A DNA stretch of 10,755 nucleotides from a bacterium (GTDB lineage Bacteria > Verrucomicrobiota > Verrucomicrobiia > Limisphaerales > UBA11358): contig JAJXXI010000481.1 of assembly GCA_021781185.1 (NCBI GenBank), forward strand, positions 1 through 10,755, in the 5' to 3' direction. Shown piece after piece: positions 1 through 5,927 of the stretch (position 1 is the stretch's first letter; the number at the start of each line of letters is the position of its first letter). The notes beneath the pieces are model-generated. The model saw only the letters and a program-made list of their open reading frames with translations. It had not been told where the DNA came from and ran no database searches. The position numbers were made by a program, and so were the translations under genes.

Positions 1-930
1 GCTGTTGGTGAATTGCTCGGCTGTTTGCGTTGCTGCAACATAATCACCCAGCGAGTAACAGCGAGTCGCCGCTTGCAAAACCTTGAGGTTGTATTCGCAA
101 CCCAGCCGCTGGAACCAGAGCGAGTTGGTTTGAATTGGATTTGTTGAGTTGCTCTGAAATTGTGGGTCCAAAGCGCCCGTCGCAAAACAACGGATGCTCC
201 TCGTCTCGTTGGTCAGCGACCTCAGCAAGATCGGGACCGCGGCATTCCCCAACCGCCCCAGTGCGTAAGCCGCGCCGGATGCACAATTCGTGTCGAAAAT
301 GTGTGATGCTGCCAAGGACAGCACGACGTCTCTGTTGGTTTCAATTTCCACCAAGGCTTGGAGAGCCGGCCAGGCCAGCCGAGAATCGTTTTTGATGAAT
401 TGGATTAAAACTGGAACCACCGGCCGGGCGGCTGAACCGAACAACGCCAGGGTTGGGATGGCGATACTTTGCCCCTGATTGGTTAACGTCTCTGCGGCTT
501 CGGTCAGGCAGGGGATGGAGGCTGTGCCGATGGCCAACAGACATCTTGCGGCTGAGGGCGCGGTTTGATCCTGCTTCAGCAATCCACCCAGAATGGGAAC
601 CAGAGGCGCTGCGGCTGGTCCGAGGATTTCAATGGCCTCTTGTGACCCGTATTGGCGATCGGGGTTGCTGAAATCCCCGAGCCATCTTGAATAAAAAGGC
701 AGACCGTTTGTGCCAACGGCGCGAACCGCGTTTGTCCACGTTGCCTCAGCGATGGCATCCTGGGCTGGCGATTCGTCTTGATTGGTTCCTGAATTGTTTT
801 TCACCACCCAGACACTGAGCCGTTTACCTTCGTAAAGTGGTTCTATGGGGCCGAACGATGCGCACGCTGCCATGATCAACAAGAGCACAGTCATCAGCCC
901 GCAAATGACTGCATAATATTTCATTTTCAT
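1..930 (-). CDS. Exported HEAT-like repeat protein, C-terminus cut by the window edge
   Basis: An open frame runs without a stop from an ATG at 930 off the left edge, giving 310 visible residues. Residues 1-22 are a basic, hydrophobic export signal (MKMKYYAVICGLMTVLLLIM), followed by AAC at 21-23. Cys23 could be a lipidation site, but Met at -3 is a poor lipobox residue, so cleavage by signal peptidase I after ACA is equally possible. The mature part begins with YEGKRLSVWVV and continues with alanine/leucine-rich helical units such as AIEILGPAAAPLVPIL, ALQALVEIE and AAYALGRLGNAAVPILL. This is the helix-turn-helix pattern of HEAT/PBS-lyase-type repeats, known as protein-protein interaction scaffolds. 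Exported proteins of this build are numerous in Verrucomicrobiota (general knowledge). An in-frame ATG at 936 is an alternative start; neither start has a clear Shine-Dalgarno sequence. The gene lies 28-34 nt downstream of the ZIP gene and may be read from the same transcript. Its partner is unknown. Confidence 0.8.
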   Translation of the reverse strand, partial: MKMKYYAVICGLMTVLLLIMAACASFGPIEPLYEGKRLSVWVVKNNSGTNQDESPAQDAIAEATWTNAVRAVGTNGLPFYSRWLGDFSNPDRQYGSQEAIEILGPAAAPLVPILGGLLKQDQTAPSAARCLLAIGTASIPCLTEAAETLTNQGQSIAIPTLALFGSAARPVVPVLIQFIKNDSRLAWPALQALVEIETNRDVVLSLAASHIFDTNCASGAAYALGRLGNAAVPILLRSLTNETRSIRCFATGALDPQFQSNSTNPIQTNSLWFQRLGCEYNLKVLQAATRCYSLGDYVAATQTAEQFTNS

Positions 931-964
931 ACCCATTCACCGTGATACGCTCATCTACGCATTG

Positions 965-1924
965 TCAATTTTTCCTGTCGGAATTGTCTTGGATCGTCGC
1001 GACAACTAATGACAAATCGGGCGGCAAATCTTTTAATGCCGAGTGCGCCCCGCTGTGCTCATGTCCCGCGTGCCCAAAGGTGATGATCAGCCACGCCATC
1101 ACGATGCCGAGCAGCAGAGCCAGCGACAGCTTAAAGCGGTCGTGCTTGTGAAATTGCAGTTCCGGCAGCAGGTCGGCGCAGGCGATGCACAGAAAAGTTC
1201 CGGCGCAAAACGCCAGCGCGGCTCCCAGCGCCGCCTCATGGGCGTGGATGAATTCTCCGGCGCCGACAAAGAACAGCAGCGCGCCTGCCGGAGTGATCAG
1301 GGCGAACGCGGCATTGACGGCAAACTGGTCCCGTCGCGTGGAACCGCCCGCAGCCATGAGCGTGGTAATGGCCAGTGCGCCGAACGGTTTGTGCAGGATG
1401 ACCGCCAGCGCCGTGCCCAAAGCCAGCGCTCCGCCCTGTCCGTTGCGCACCGAAGCCGCCGCCGCCAGCGCCACGCCGTCAAACACCGAGTGCAGCGAGA
1501 GGCCGAGAGCGACCCCGCCCCAGTTCAATATTCGGGCGGATCGTTCCGCGAGCGAGTGCGTGTGTCCGCAGGGGTCCAGCGGGCTGCCCTCGGCGACATC
1601 GTGATGGTGAAACGGCAAAAACCGTTGCAGAAAAAACATCACCAGAAATCCACCCAGCAGCCACGCCGTGCCGAGATGAATGGAATTGAGCTGATGGCTC
1701 GCATGCGGCAGCAGGCCCAGCAGCGACAGACCCAGCATCAGCCCCGCGACAAAACTCACCGCGATTTGCAGTCGTGCGTGGGTGAGTTTGAACAGGCTGG
1801 GCAGTCCTCCGCCGAGCAAGGCCGCGACGAAGGCCAGCAGACAGTAGCCCGTCAGCGTCCAGAGCGGAGTCGCTAAAAATGAGTTCATCGCAAAGGACGG
1901 CTGGTTCAACATGGGCGACGGCAC
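965..1924 (-). CDS. ZIP-family divalent metal transporter
   Basis: A polytopic membrane protein of up to 319 residues. It is predicted to move Zn2+, Fe2+ or a similar divalent cation into the cytoplasm. About eight hydrophobic segments are visible, including around residues 21-40, 52-73, 85-100, 134-158 and 164-190. The ZIP signature in the fourth helix is clear: HSVFDGVALA with H145 and D149. The fifth-helix motif reads HKPFGA (H178) rather than the usual HExPE, so the binuclear centre may be altered. Between helices 3 and 4 is a His-rich loop (FHHHD at 105-109, CGHTHS at 119-124), and another His cluster (HAGHEHSGAHS) follows the last helix. Both are typical metal-capture loops. The longest frame starts with GTG at 1924. 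ATG at 1912 and ATG at 1888 (MNSFLATPLW) are alternatives, and the last leaves the most family-like N-terminus. It starts 5 nt after the trmO stop, which indicates co-transcription. Substrate cannot be assigned from sequence. Confidence 0.9.
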   Translation of the reverse strand: MPSPMLNQPSFAMNSFLATPLWTLTGYCLLAFVAALLGGGLPSLFKLTHARLQIAVSFVAGLMLGLSLLGLLPHASHQLNSIHLGTAWLLGGFLVMFFLQRFLPFHHHDVAEGSPLDPCGHTHSLAERSARILNWGGVALGLSLHSVFDGVALAAAASVRNGQGGALALGTALAVILHKPFGALAITTLMAAGGSTRRDQFAVNAAFALITPAGALLFFVGAGEFIHAHEAALGAALAFCAGTFLCIACADLLPELQFHKHDRFKLSLALLLGIVMAWLIITFGHAGHEHSGAHSALKDLPPDLSLVVATIQDNSDRKN

Positions 1925-1929
1925 TCACG

Positions 1930-2420
1930 CTAACCTGTTTTAACAGCACCAATTTCAAATCTCTCGTCCGCTTTTCCCGTTCCGCGCGCCTGGGCATACC
2001 ACTCCACGCGTTCGGCCGGAAACACATCGTAATCGGGGATGAAAGGCTTTATGTCCAGCAGCGGTGTGCTATCGAGCACGTCCAGATCCGCCACCTGTAG
2101 CCGGTTGCCATCCACGGCCAGCGGTTGCACGCGGAAAAGGCCGATCGCATTGGGCCGGCTGGGGCGCACGTGGCAAAGATGCCGCGTGATTGCGTGTCGA
2201 GGTAGGGCACCACTGCAAGCTGCGCCGCCCGCGCGCGGTCGAACCAATAAACCAGCCAGGCACGGTCGAATCCGTCGAGGTCGCGCCGGCCGAGCGCGAA
2301 TTCCGGGAACACCTCCACGGTGCCCCGGATGCCAGCCGCCCAGCGCGGCTGGATTGGCGTGCTAACGGATTGCGTATACGGCGATTGAATGCGGCTGATG
2401 GATGTGAGTTCCACTTTCAT
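1930..2420 (-). pseudogene. trmO: TrmO-type tRNA (t6A37 N6) methyltransferase, disrupted by a one-base frameshift
   Basis: TrmO (TsaA/YaeB family) methylates t6A at position 37 of some tRNAs using SAM. The N-terminal half is in the frame starting with ATG at 2420 (MKVELTSISRIQSPY, then RGIFATCAP). The C-terminal half is in another frame (SRPNAIGL, DVLDSTPLLDIKPFIPDYD). The family reads GIFATRSPHRPNPIGL straight across this point. Adding a single C (one G on the plus strand) to the G4 run at 2161-2164 joins the halves as FATCAPSRPNAIGL, residue for residue, and makes 164 codons: a 163-residue protein of normal family length. The stop is TAG at 1930-1932. Every other part looks intact and not decayed, so either a sequencing or assembly indel or a very recent mutation is likely. 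No -1 slippery heptamer is present. The gene starts 10 nt after the DUF89 stop and ends 5 nt before the ZIP gene. Co-location of a t6A methylase with NifX-type genes is unusual for its core function. Confidence 0.87.
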
Positions 2421-2430
2421 GCTGCCGTTT

Positions 2431-3300
2431 TCAGGAACCTCCGTCCGCCGGGCGCGAGCAATGCAGCACCAGGCTGCCGCACGGATACCCGAGCGCGCGG
2501 CTCAAAACCTCGCATTTGATTTTAAGCAGGAAGAAAATGCTTTTGTCCGCGCCGGCCAGCGATTCATAGTTGCCCTGTCCCTTGGCGATGACCAGGTCCG
2601 CCGCATGAAAATGTTCGCGGAACTCCGGCGAACAATCTGCGAGCAGCGTGCCGGGTGCGTCGGAGCCGTTGGCAATCACTTCGCAAATATAGCCGATCCC
2701 CGCCTCTTTGGCGTCGGCGAGCGTGGCGTCATTCAGCACCGGGCCGCCGCGCACGGCAAATGTGCAACGACCCAGCGGCAGTTGCGCGAGCAGTTCGCGG
2801 TCGAAGACGATTTCACCGGTGTTGTCGGCCAGATACAGGATTTGCCGCGCCTGGCGGATGGCCCTGGCAAAGGCTTCAACAGAACCCCGCAGCGGCGCGG
2901 TCAAAGCGTCTTCAAAAGCCGCCCTCACGGCGGATTCGTCCAATTGCGTTTTGGCGCCCGCGTCGAGCAGATTACCGATAATGGCCATCCGCACGGCGGC
3001 TTCCAGCGGCGGCCAGGCGAGTCGAAAACGCCGGTGCCATTCGGGATAAAGTCGGAGCGCGCGCTCATTGAGTTGCGCCTTCATGGCCGCGTAAGGGTCG
3101 GGATTGCCGGAATGCTGCCGGATCAGGCGATGGAGCTTTTGCGCCAGAACCGGCGGCGGCTGGCTCAAATCGGTTTGCGCCATGAAACGTTCCACCCGTT
3201 CCCACAGCGCGAAGCCGGCTGCAACTTCCACGCCGCTCAAGGCAATGGCCTCCCGCGCCTGGCGCAGCAGGCAGGGCGTGCATTCAGGATTCATTTTCAT
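2431..3300 (-). CDS. DUF89 / ARMT1-like metal-dependent phosphatase
   Basis: A 289-residue cytosolic protein of the DUF89/ARMT1-like family (archaeal AF1104-type branch). Members are metal-dependent phosphatases proposed to clear damaged or excess phospho-metabolites. Visible marks are the N-terminal CxxCxxR (C7, C10, R13), Asn110 in AIIGNLLD, the metal/phosphate signature DNTGE at 159-163 (LADNTGEIVFD), RGGPVLND at 184-191, KGQGNYESL at 240-248 and KCEV at 262-265. Together these are diagnostic, and length is normal. The paired N-terminal cysteines are typical of the prokaryotic branch. The start ATG at 3300 has an in-frame ATG two codons later (3294). No strong Shine-Dalgarno sequence is seen. 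It lies 26 nt downstream of the second NifX-type gene and 10 nt upstream of trmO, so it is the third gene of the sigma-54 operon. The physiological substrate is unknown. In this setting a role in a cofactor or metabolite by-product pathway is an inference. Confidence 0.9.
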   Translation of the reverse strand: MKMNPECTPCLLRQAREAIALSGVEVAAGFALWERVERFMAQTDLSQPPPVLAQKLHRLIRQHSGNPDPYAAMKAQLNERALRLYPEWHRRFRLAWPPLEAAVRMAIIGNLLDAGAKTQLDESAVRAAFEDALTAPLRGSVEAFARAIRQARQILYLADNTGEIVFDRELLAQLPLGRCTFAVRGGPVLNDATLADAKEAGIGYICEVIANGSDAPGTLLADCSPEFREHFHAADLVIAKGQGNYESLAGADKSIFFLLKIKCEVLSRALGYPCGSLVLHCSRPADGGS

Positions 3301-3326
3301 GGCGATTGCGGCAGGCTGGAAGCGTA

Positions 3327-3743
3327 TCAGTGTTCGTGGTGGTGACCGTGTTCATGGTCGTGCAGGTGACCGTGGTGTTCACAACCAACGGGTGAACCGG
3401 TCAACAAGCCGGCGAGGTAGAGGGCAACGAGGGTTTCAATGCGGGCGTTCACCTCACCGGCATGAACCGCGATGCCGTGCAAAGCGAAGTTGTCGAGCGC
3501 CCGTTTGCCGATGCCGCCCGCGATGACCACGCGGACGCCCTGCTCGCGCAGCCAGCGCGGGAACAGGCCCGGCTGATGCGGCGGTGCGGCAATGGTCCGG
3601 TTGGCGATCACGGTCAGAGACTGGGTGTCCGCGTCCACCAGCGTGAATTCGCGGCAGCCGCCGAAATGGCCGTGCAGCCTCCCGTCGGCGGACGGGATGG
3701 CGATGCGAATGGTGGTTTCTTTGGGCAACGTGGTGGTCGTCAT
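3327..3743 (-). CDS. NifX/NifB-C-type (orange-protein-like) cluster-binding protein with His-rich tail
   Basis: A 138-residue protein of the dinitrogenase Fe-Mo cofactor biosynthesis fold (NifX, NafY, NifB C-terminus, orange protein). The family binds metal-sulfur clusters. The domain spans about residues 11-120: TIRIAIPSADGRLHGHFGGC (beta strand plus the HFG-x-C loop, C30), PPHQPGLFPRWLREQGV (54-70), then VVIAGGIGKRAL (72-83), a highly typical stretch. Residues 121-138 form an extreme tail, C-E-H-H-G-H-L-H-D-H-E-H-G-H-H-H-E-H, with nine His in 18 residues. This is a likely Ni/Zn/Co/Cu-binding extension and not part of the domain. The ATG at 3743 is chosen because the domain starts immediately after it; the open frame extends further upstream but overlaps the preceding gene. 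It begins 5 nt after the stop of the upstream paralogue, with no Shine-Dalgarno sequence, which suggests translational coupling. No nitrogenase genes are visible, so a nif role is not implied. Confidence 0.9.
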   Translation of the reverse strand: MTTTTLPKETTIRIAIPSADGRLHGHFGGCREFTLVDADTQSLTVIANRTIAAPPHQPGLFPRWLREQGVRVVIAGGIGKRALDNFALHGIAVHAGEVNARIETLVALYLAGLLTGSPVGCEHHGHLHDHEHGHHHEH

Positions 3744-3748
3744 GTGAT

Positions 3749-4165
3749 TTATTTTTGGTTTGGTCTGAAAGTGGTTTTGAGCAGCCGCGCCGACCGGCGG
3801 GACCGGCAGCAGTTCCAGCCCGAATGCCGCCCCCAGCAGCCAGGCATGCGAAATTCCGGCTGGTTGAGCCGCTTGCGGCAAAAAGCTCGCAGCACGATTT
3901 CCGTATCGCCGCAGAGATGCGGCTGAACACGCACACCGTGCCGCTCCAGTTCGCGGTGCAAGCCCTGTGAAAGTGCGGCGCACAGCAACACATCCACATG
4001 CAATTCCGCCACGCTCCGCGCCAGTTCTTCAGGCGATTGGGGACTGAGGACGAATTCTTTCCGTGCCACTTCTTTTCCACGCAGCCGCGTGACCAGCAGC
4101 AGCCGCGTCGCTGTATCCAGCAGCGGCGAGATGCGCTCTTGTGAGATGGGCATGGCAATCGTCAC
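3749..4165 (-). CDS. NifX-family (orange-protein-like) cluster-binding protein, first gene of a sigma-54 operon
   Basis: A protein of 134-138 residues with the same Fe-Mo cofactor/NifX fold as its downstream neighbour, but from a different subgroup. The first strand is TIAMPISQERISPLLDTA, then RLLLV. The C-terminal part has CGDTEIVLRAFC (85-96) followed by FRMPGC (105-110), the FxMPGC ending typical of one branch of the family. Cys61-62, 85, 96, 110, 119 and 120 could ligate metal, though which do so is unknown. The tail after MPGC is basic and longer than usual. The longest frame starts with GTG at 4165 and retains the full first strand. ATG at 4153 (MPISQE) is the alternative. The consensus sigma-54 promoter at 4177-4192 predicts transcription starting near 4166, leaving essentially no leader for the GTG or about 13 nt for the ATG. 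The sigma-54 regulator gene lies just upstream on the same strand. Confidence 0.85.
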   Translation of the reverse strand: MTIAMPISQERISPLLDTATRLLLVTRLRGKEVARKEFVLSPQSPEELARSVAELHVDVLLCAALSQGLHRELERHGVRVQPHLCGDTEIVLRAFCRKRLNQPEFRMPGCWGRHSGWNCCRSRRSARLLKTTFRPNQK

Positions 4166-4176
4166 ACCCGTTGCAA

Positions 4177-4192
4177 TGCAATCATCGTGCCA
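4177..4192 (-). promoter_or_regulatory. Sigma-54 (RpoN) -24/-12 promoter for the NifX-DUF89-trmO-ZIP operon
   Basis: On the minus strand the bases read TGGCACGATGATTGCA. This matches the RpoN consensus TGGCACG-N4-TTGCA at every specified position, with the invariant GG (4191-4190) and GC (4179-4178) separated by exactly 10 bases. The predicted start is about 12 nt past the GC, near 4166, which is immediately before the GTG at 4165. It faces the NifX operon and lies 221 nt downstream of the stop of an enhancer-binding regulator, its likely activator. Confidence 0.9.
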
Positions 4193-4273
4193 GCGGCCAG
4201 AACTTCGTGGCAGCCGACGTTAGGTGTCTCTGATTATCGAAGGATCGCCGATGTCCAAGGAGTTGTTTTAAAT

Positions 4274-4286
4274 AATCAACTTCCTG
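4274..4286 (+). promoter_or_regulatory. Possible IHF-like bend site between enhancer and promoter
   Basis: The plus strand reads AATCAACTTCCTG against the enterobacterial consensus WATCAANNNNTTR: one mismatch, in TTR. It sits in the only AT-rich patch of this intergenic region (4262-4280), roughly 115 bp upstream of the predicted sigma-54 start. That places it between the proposed enhancer and the promoter, where a DNA bend would help activator looping. The consensus is short and was defined in other phyla, so this is weak. Confidence 0.3.
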
Positions 4287-4363
4287 ATGCCGGCTGCTAT
4301 GGCTTGCGATGCGGTTCTCTCGAAGTTTGAAAAGCATGGCGTTCCACCACGGTGAGAATCCGC

Positions 4364-4381
4364 TGGCGTGGCGTTTTGCCA
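4364..4381 (+). promoter_or_regulatory. Candidate activator-binding dyad (UAS), copy 1
   Basis: TGGCGTGGCGTTTTGCCA is an imperfect dyad of the form TGGC-N10-GCCA. It matches copy 2 at 5785-5802 at 14 of 18 positions, including the block TTTTGCCA. It is centred about 206 bp upstream of the predicted sigma-54 start, a plausible enhancer distance for an NtrC-type activator. Recognition by the neighbouring regulator is inferred from position and repetition. Confidence 0.55.
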
Positions 4382-4412
4382 TGCTGCCGCTTGCGGCTGA
4401 TGAAAACGGCAT

Positions 4413-5732
4413 TCAGCCCTTTAATTTCAGCGACTTGATCTTGCGGAACAGCGTGCTGGCATCCATGCCAAGTTCGCGTGCGGTGGCGGCGCGATTGCCG
4501 GCGTTCCGGCGCAGCGCATCCTGAACAAACAGTTTTTCCATCACCGCCAGCGTCCGCCCCGCCGGCATCCCGGAAGAGATTTCGCCGGCCGTCCGCAAGG
4601 GCGGCGGCAGGTGCTTTAATTCAATCAATCCACTACGGCACAGCACGAAGGCATGTTCGAGAATGTTTTCCAGTTCGCGCACGTTGCCGGGAAAATCGTG
4701 CTCCATCAGTCGCGCCAGCGCGCCATCGGAAAGCCCTGCGATGTCGCGGCCCTTGAGCCGGTTCAGCCGCACCACAAAATGATCCGCCAGCAGCGGGATG
4801 TCTTCGCGCCGCTCGCGCAGTGCCGGCAATTCCAGCCGCACCACATGAATCCGATAAAACAGGTCTTCCCGAAATTTTCCCGCCTTTACCAGCGCGGTGA
4901 GCGACTTGTTGGTCGCCGCAATGATGCGCACGTTGCACCGCACCGGCTCCACGCCGCCGAGCGGTTCATACACGCGTTCCTGCAACACGCGCAGCAGACG
5001 CGTCTGCATGGCGGGCGAGATGTCGCCGATTTCGTCGAGCAGAATCGTGCCGCCCTCGGCCAGAGCGAAACGGCCGGGCTTGTCCTTGCGCGCATCGGTG
5101 AACGCCCCGGCCTTATAGCCGAACAGTTCGCTTTCCAGCAACGTATCCGGCATGGCTCCGCAGTTGATGGCCACGAAGCGTTTGGGTTTGCGGCGGGAAA
5201 GCTGGTGCAGCGCGCAGGCAAACAGTTCCTTGCCGGTGCCGCTGGGTCCTTCGATCAGCACGGTGCTGTCGCTCTCGGCCACGGGCGGCAACAGCTCGAA
5301 CAATTGCCGCATGACCGCGCTGCGGCCAATGATGTCGGAAAAGGAGTCCTGCTGTTCGGCCTGCTGCCGCAGTTCGTTCACAAGACGCAGATCGCGGAAA
5401 CTTTCCACGCCGCCGATGACCCTGCCGCGCGCGTCCTTGAGCGGCGCGGTGGAAATGCTGATGGGAATGCGCTCGCCCTGGGCGTTGACGATGTAAACCA
5501 CCTTGTTGGCCACGGGCCGGCGGATGGTCAGGGTTTGCTTCAGCGCGCAGGCGCTTTCGCAGATCGAGGCGCGGAACACGTCGCAACAGCGCTGGCCCAG
5601 CGCTTCCTGCCGGCGGACACCGGTGATCTGCTCGGCGGCGCGATTGAAGAAGGTGATGCGCCAGTCGGCGTCCACGGTGAACAGACCATCAGGCACCGAA
5701 TCGAGCAACTGGTTGTGAAAGGTTTCCGGCAT
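4413..5732 (-). CDS. Sigma-54-dependent enhancer-binding regulator (PAS / AAA+ / Fis)
   Basis: A 439-residue NtrC-class cytosolic activator that would use ATP hydrolysis to remodel RNA polymerase-sigma-54. An N-terminal PAS domain (about 5-120) contains a cysteine cluster, C49, C50, C58 and C62, in RCCDVFRASICESAC; it might hold an Fe-S cluster or other metal or sense redox state. The AAA+ domain (about 133-360) has Walker A GPSGTGKE (162-169), the sigma-54 contact loop as GAFTDA (209-214) in place of GAFTGA, Walker B TILLDE (229-234) and the sensor/arginine region FREDLFYRI. The C-terminal Fis-type helix-turn-helix reads NRAATARELGMDASTLFRKI. No receiver domain is present, so control is probably by a ligand or redox signal through PAS. 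The start at ATG 5732 places PAS immediately at the N-terminus. The consensus promoter downstream and the paired dyads on both sides make it the obvious local activator, perhaps autoregulated. Confidence 0.95.
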   Translation of the reverse strand: MPETFHNQLLDSVPDGLFTVDADWRITFFNRAAEQITGVRRQEALGQRCCDVFRASICESACALKQTLTIRRPVANKVVYIVNAQGERIPISISTAPLKDARGRVIGGVESFRDLRLVNELRQQAEQQDSFSDIIGRSAVMRQLFELLPPVAESDSTVLIEGPSGTGKELFACALHQLSRRKPKRFVAINCGAMPDTLLESELFGYKAGAFTDARKDKPGRFALAEGGTILLDEIGDISPAMQTRLLRVLQERVYEPLGGVEPVRCNVRIIAATNKSLTALVKAGKFREDLFYRIHVVRLELPALRERREDIPLLADHFVVRLNRLKGRDIAGLSDGALARLMEHDFPGNVRELENILEHAFVLCRSGLIELKHLPPPLRTAGEISSGMPAGRTLAVMEKLFVQDALRRNAGNRAATARELGMDASTLFRKIKSLKLKG

Positions 5733-5784
5733 GGGCAGATCGAAGGCAATTTCGCCATCTCATGGTCGGCTTTCAACGCAAGGT

Positions 5785-5802
5785 TGGCAATGCATTTTGC
5801 CA
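5785..5802 (+). promoter_or_regulatory. Candidate activator-binding dyad (UAS), copy 2, in the divergent region
   Basis: TGGCAATGCATTTTGCCA has perfect 6-bp arms (TGGCAA/TTGCCA) around 6 bases. It is the better-formed copy of the dyad at 4364-4381. It lies 53-70 nt upstream of the regulator ATG and about 130 nt upstream of the thioesterase ATG, so it could serve autoregulation, the divergent pair, or both. A half-site TTGGCA follows at 5805-5810. Confidence 0.55.
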
Positions 5803-5918
5803 CGGTTGGCAGAGGTGTTTTCAAAAGACCTTGTTTGCAATCCGTCAAAATTGGCGTGAAATGGACGGTTTTCAATGGTTGCAACTGATCTGCCTGATTG
5901 GCATTGCCGCTGCTTGGC

Positions 5919-5924
5919 AGGGGA
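5919..5924 (+). promoter_or_regulatory. Ribosome-binding site fixing the thioesterase start
   Basis: AGGGGA stands 3 nt before the ATG at 5928. It decides that start over the upstream in-frame TTG at 5898, because the extra residues (MALPLLGRGS) are not family-like. Confidence 0.6.
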
Positions 5925-5927
5925 AGC

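Larger units (their letters stand above)
4166..4412. other. Intergenic control region between the sigma-54 regulator and the NifX operon
   Basis: This 247-nt stretch holds the sigma-54 promoter, the AT-rich IHF-like patch and dyad copy 1. A short hairpin, GCCGC-TT-GCGGC at 4386-4397, lies just downstream of the regulator stop but has no T tract on the minus strand, so it is not a convincing terminator. A 76-codon minus-strand frame crosses the region, but it contains the promoter and resembles nothing, so I do not treat it as a gene. Confidence 0.7.
5733..5927. other. Divergent intergenic region, regulator versus thioesterase-MBL pair
   Basis: These 195 nt contain dyad copy 2 and several TTGGCA half-sites (5784, 5805, 5899, 5915). 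A degenerate sigma-54-like element, TGGCATTGCCGCTGCT at 5899-5914, keeps GG-N10-GC but has three consensus mismatches. Its predicted start near 5925 would exclude the good ribosome-binding site from the mRNA, so I do not call it a promoter. No sigma-70 promoter is convincing. Confidence 0.5.

Noticed and set aside
1043..1876. A 277-codon plus-strand frame opposite the ZIP gene
   Set aside because: Low-complexity Arg/Gln-rich translation typical of an antisense frame; the ZIP protein on the other strand is clear.
2158..2168. Programmed -1 frameshifting in trmO
   Set aside because: No X-XXY-YYZ heptamer is present at the shift; the zero-frame codons are GCC CCA, which do not allow good re-pairing. 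An indel is simpler.
3327..4165. Part of a nitrogen-fixation (nif) cluster
   Set aside because: The NifX fold is shared with orange proteins and other non-nif proteins. No nifHDK, nifB radical-SAM or nifEN genes are in view, and the neighbours do not fit.
4386..4397. Intrinsic terminator of the sigma-54 regulator gene
   Set aside because: The hairpin GCCGC-TT-GCGGC has only a 2-base loop and no T tract follows on the minus strand.
4182..4412. A 76-codon minus-strand frame between the regulator and the NifX operon
   Set aside because: It contains the sigma-54 promoter and the enhancer-like dyad, resembles no family, and has no ribosome-binding site.
4653..5888. A long plus-strand frame (411 codons) opposite the sigma-54 regulator
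   Set aside because: It is an antisense shadow of a GC-rich gene; its composition is His/Gln/Arg-rich with no recognisable domain, while the minus strand encodes an intact regulator.
5899..5914. Second sigma-54 promoter in front of the thioesterase gene
   Set aside because: It keeps GG-N10-GC but has three consensus mismatches, and its predicted start would remove the AGGGGA ribosome-binding site from the mRNA. It is worth testing only if the divergent pair proves RpoN-dependent.
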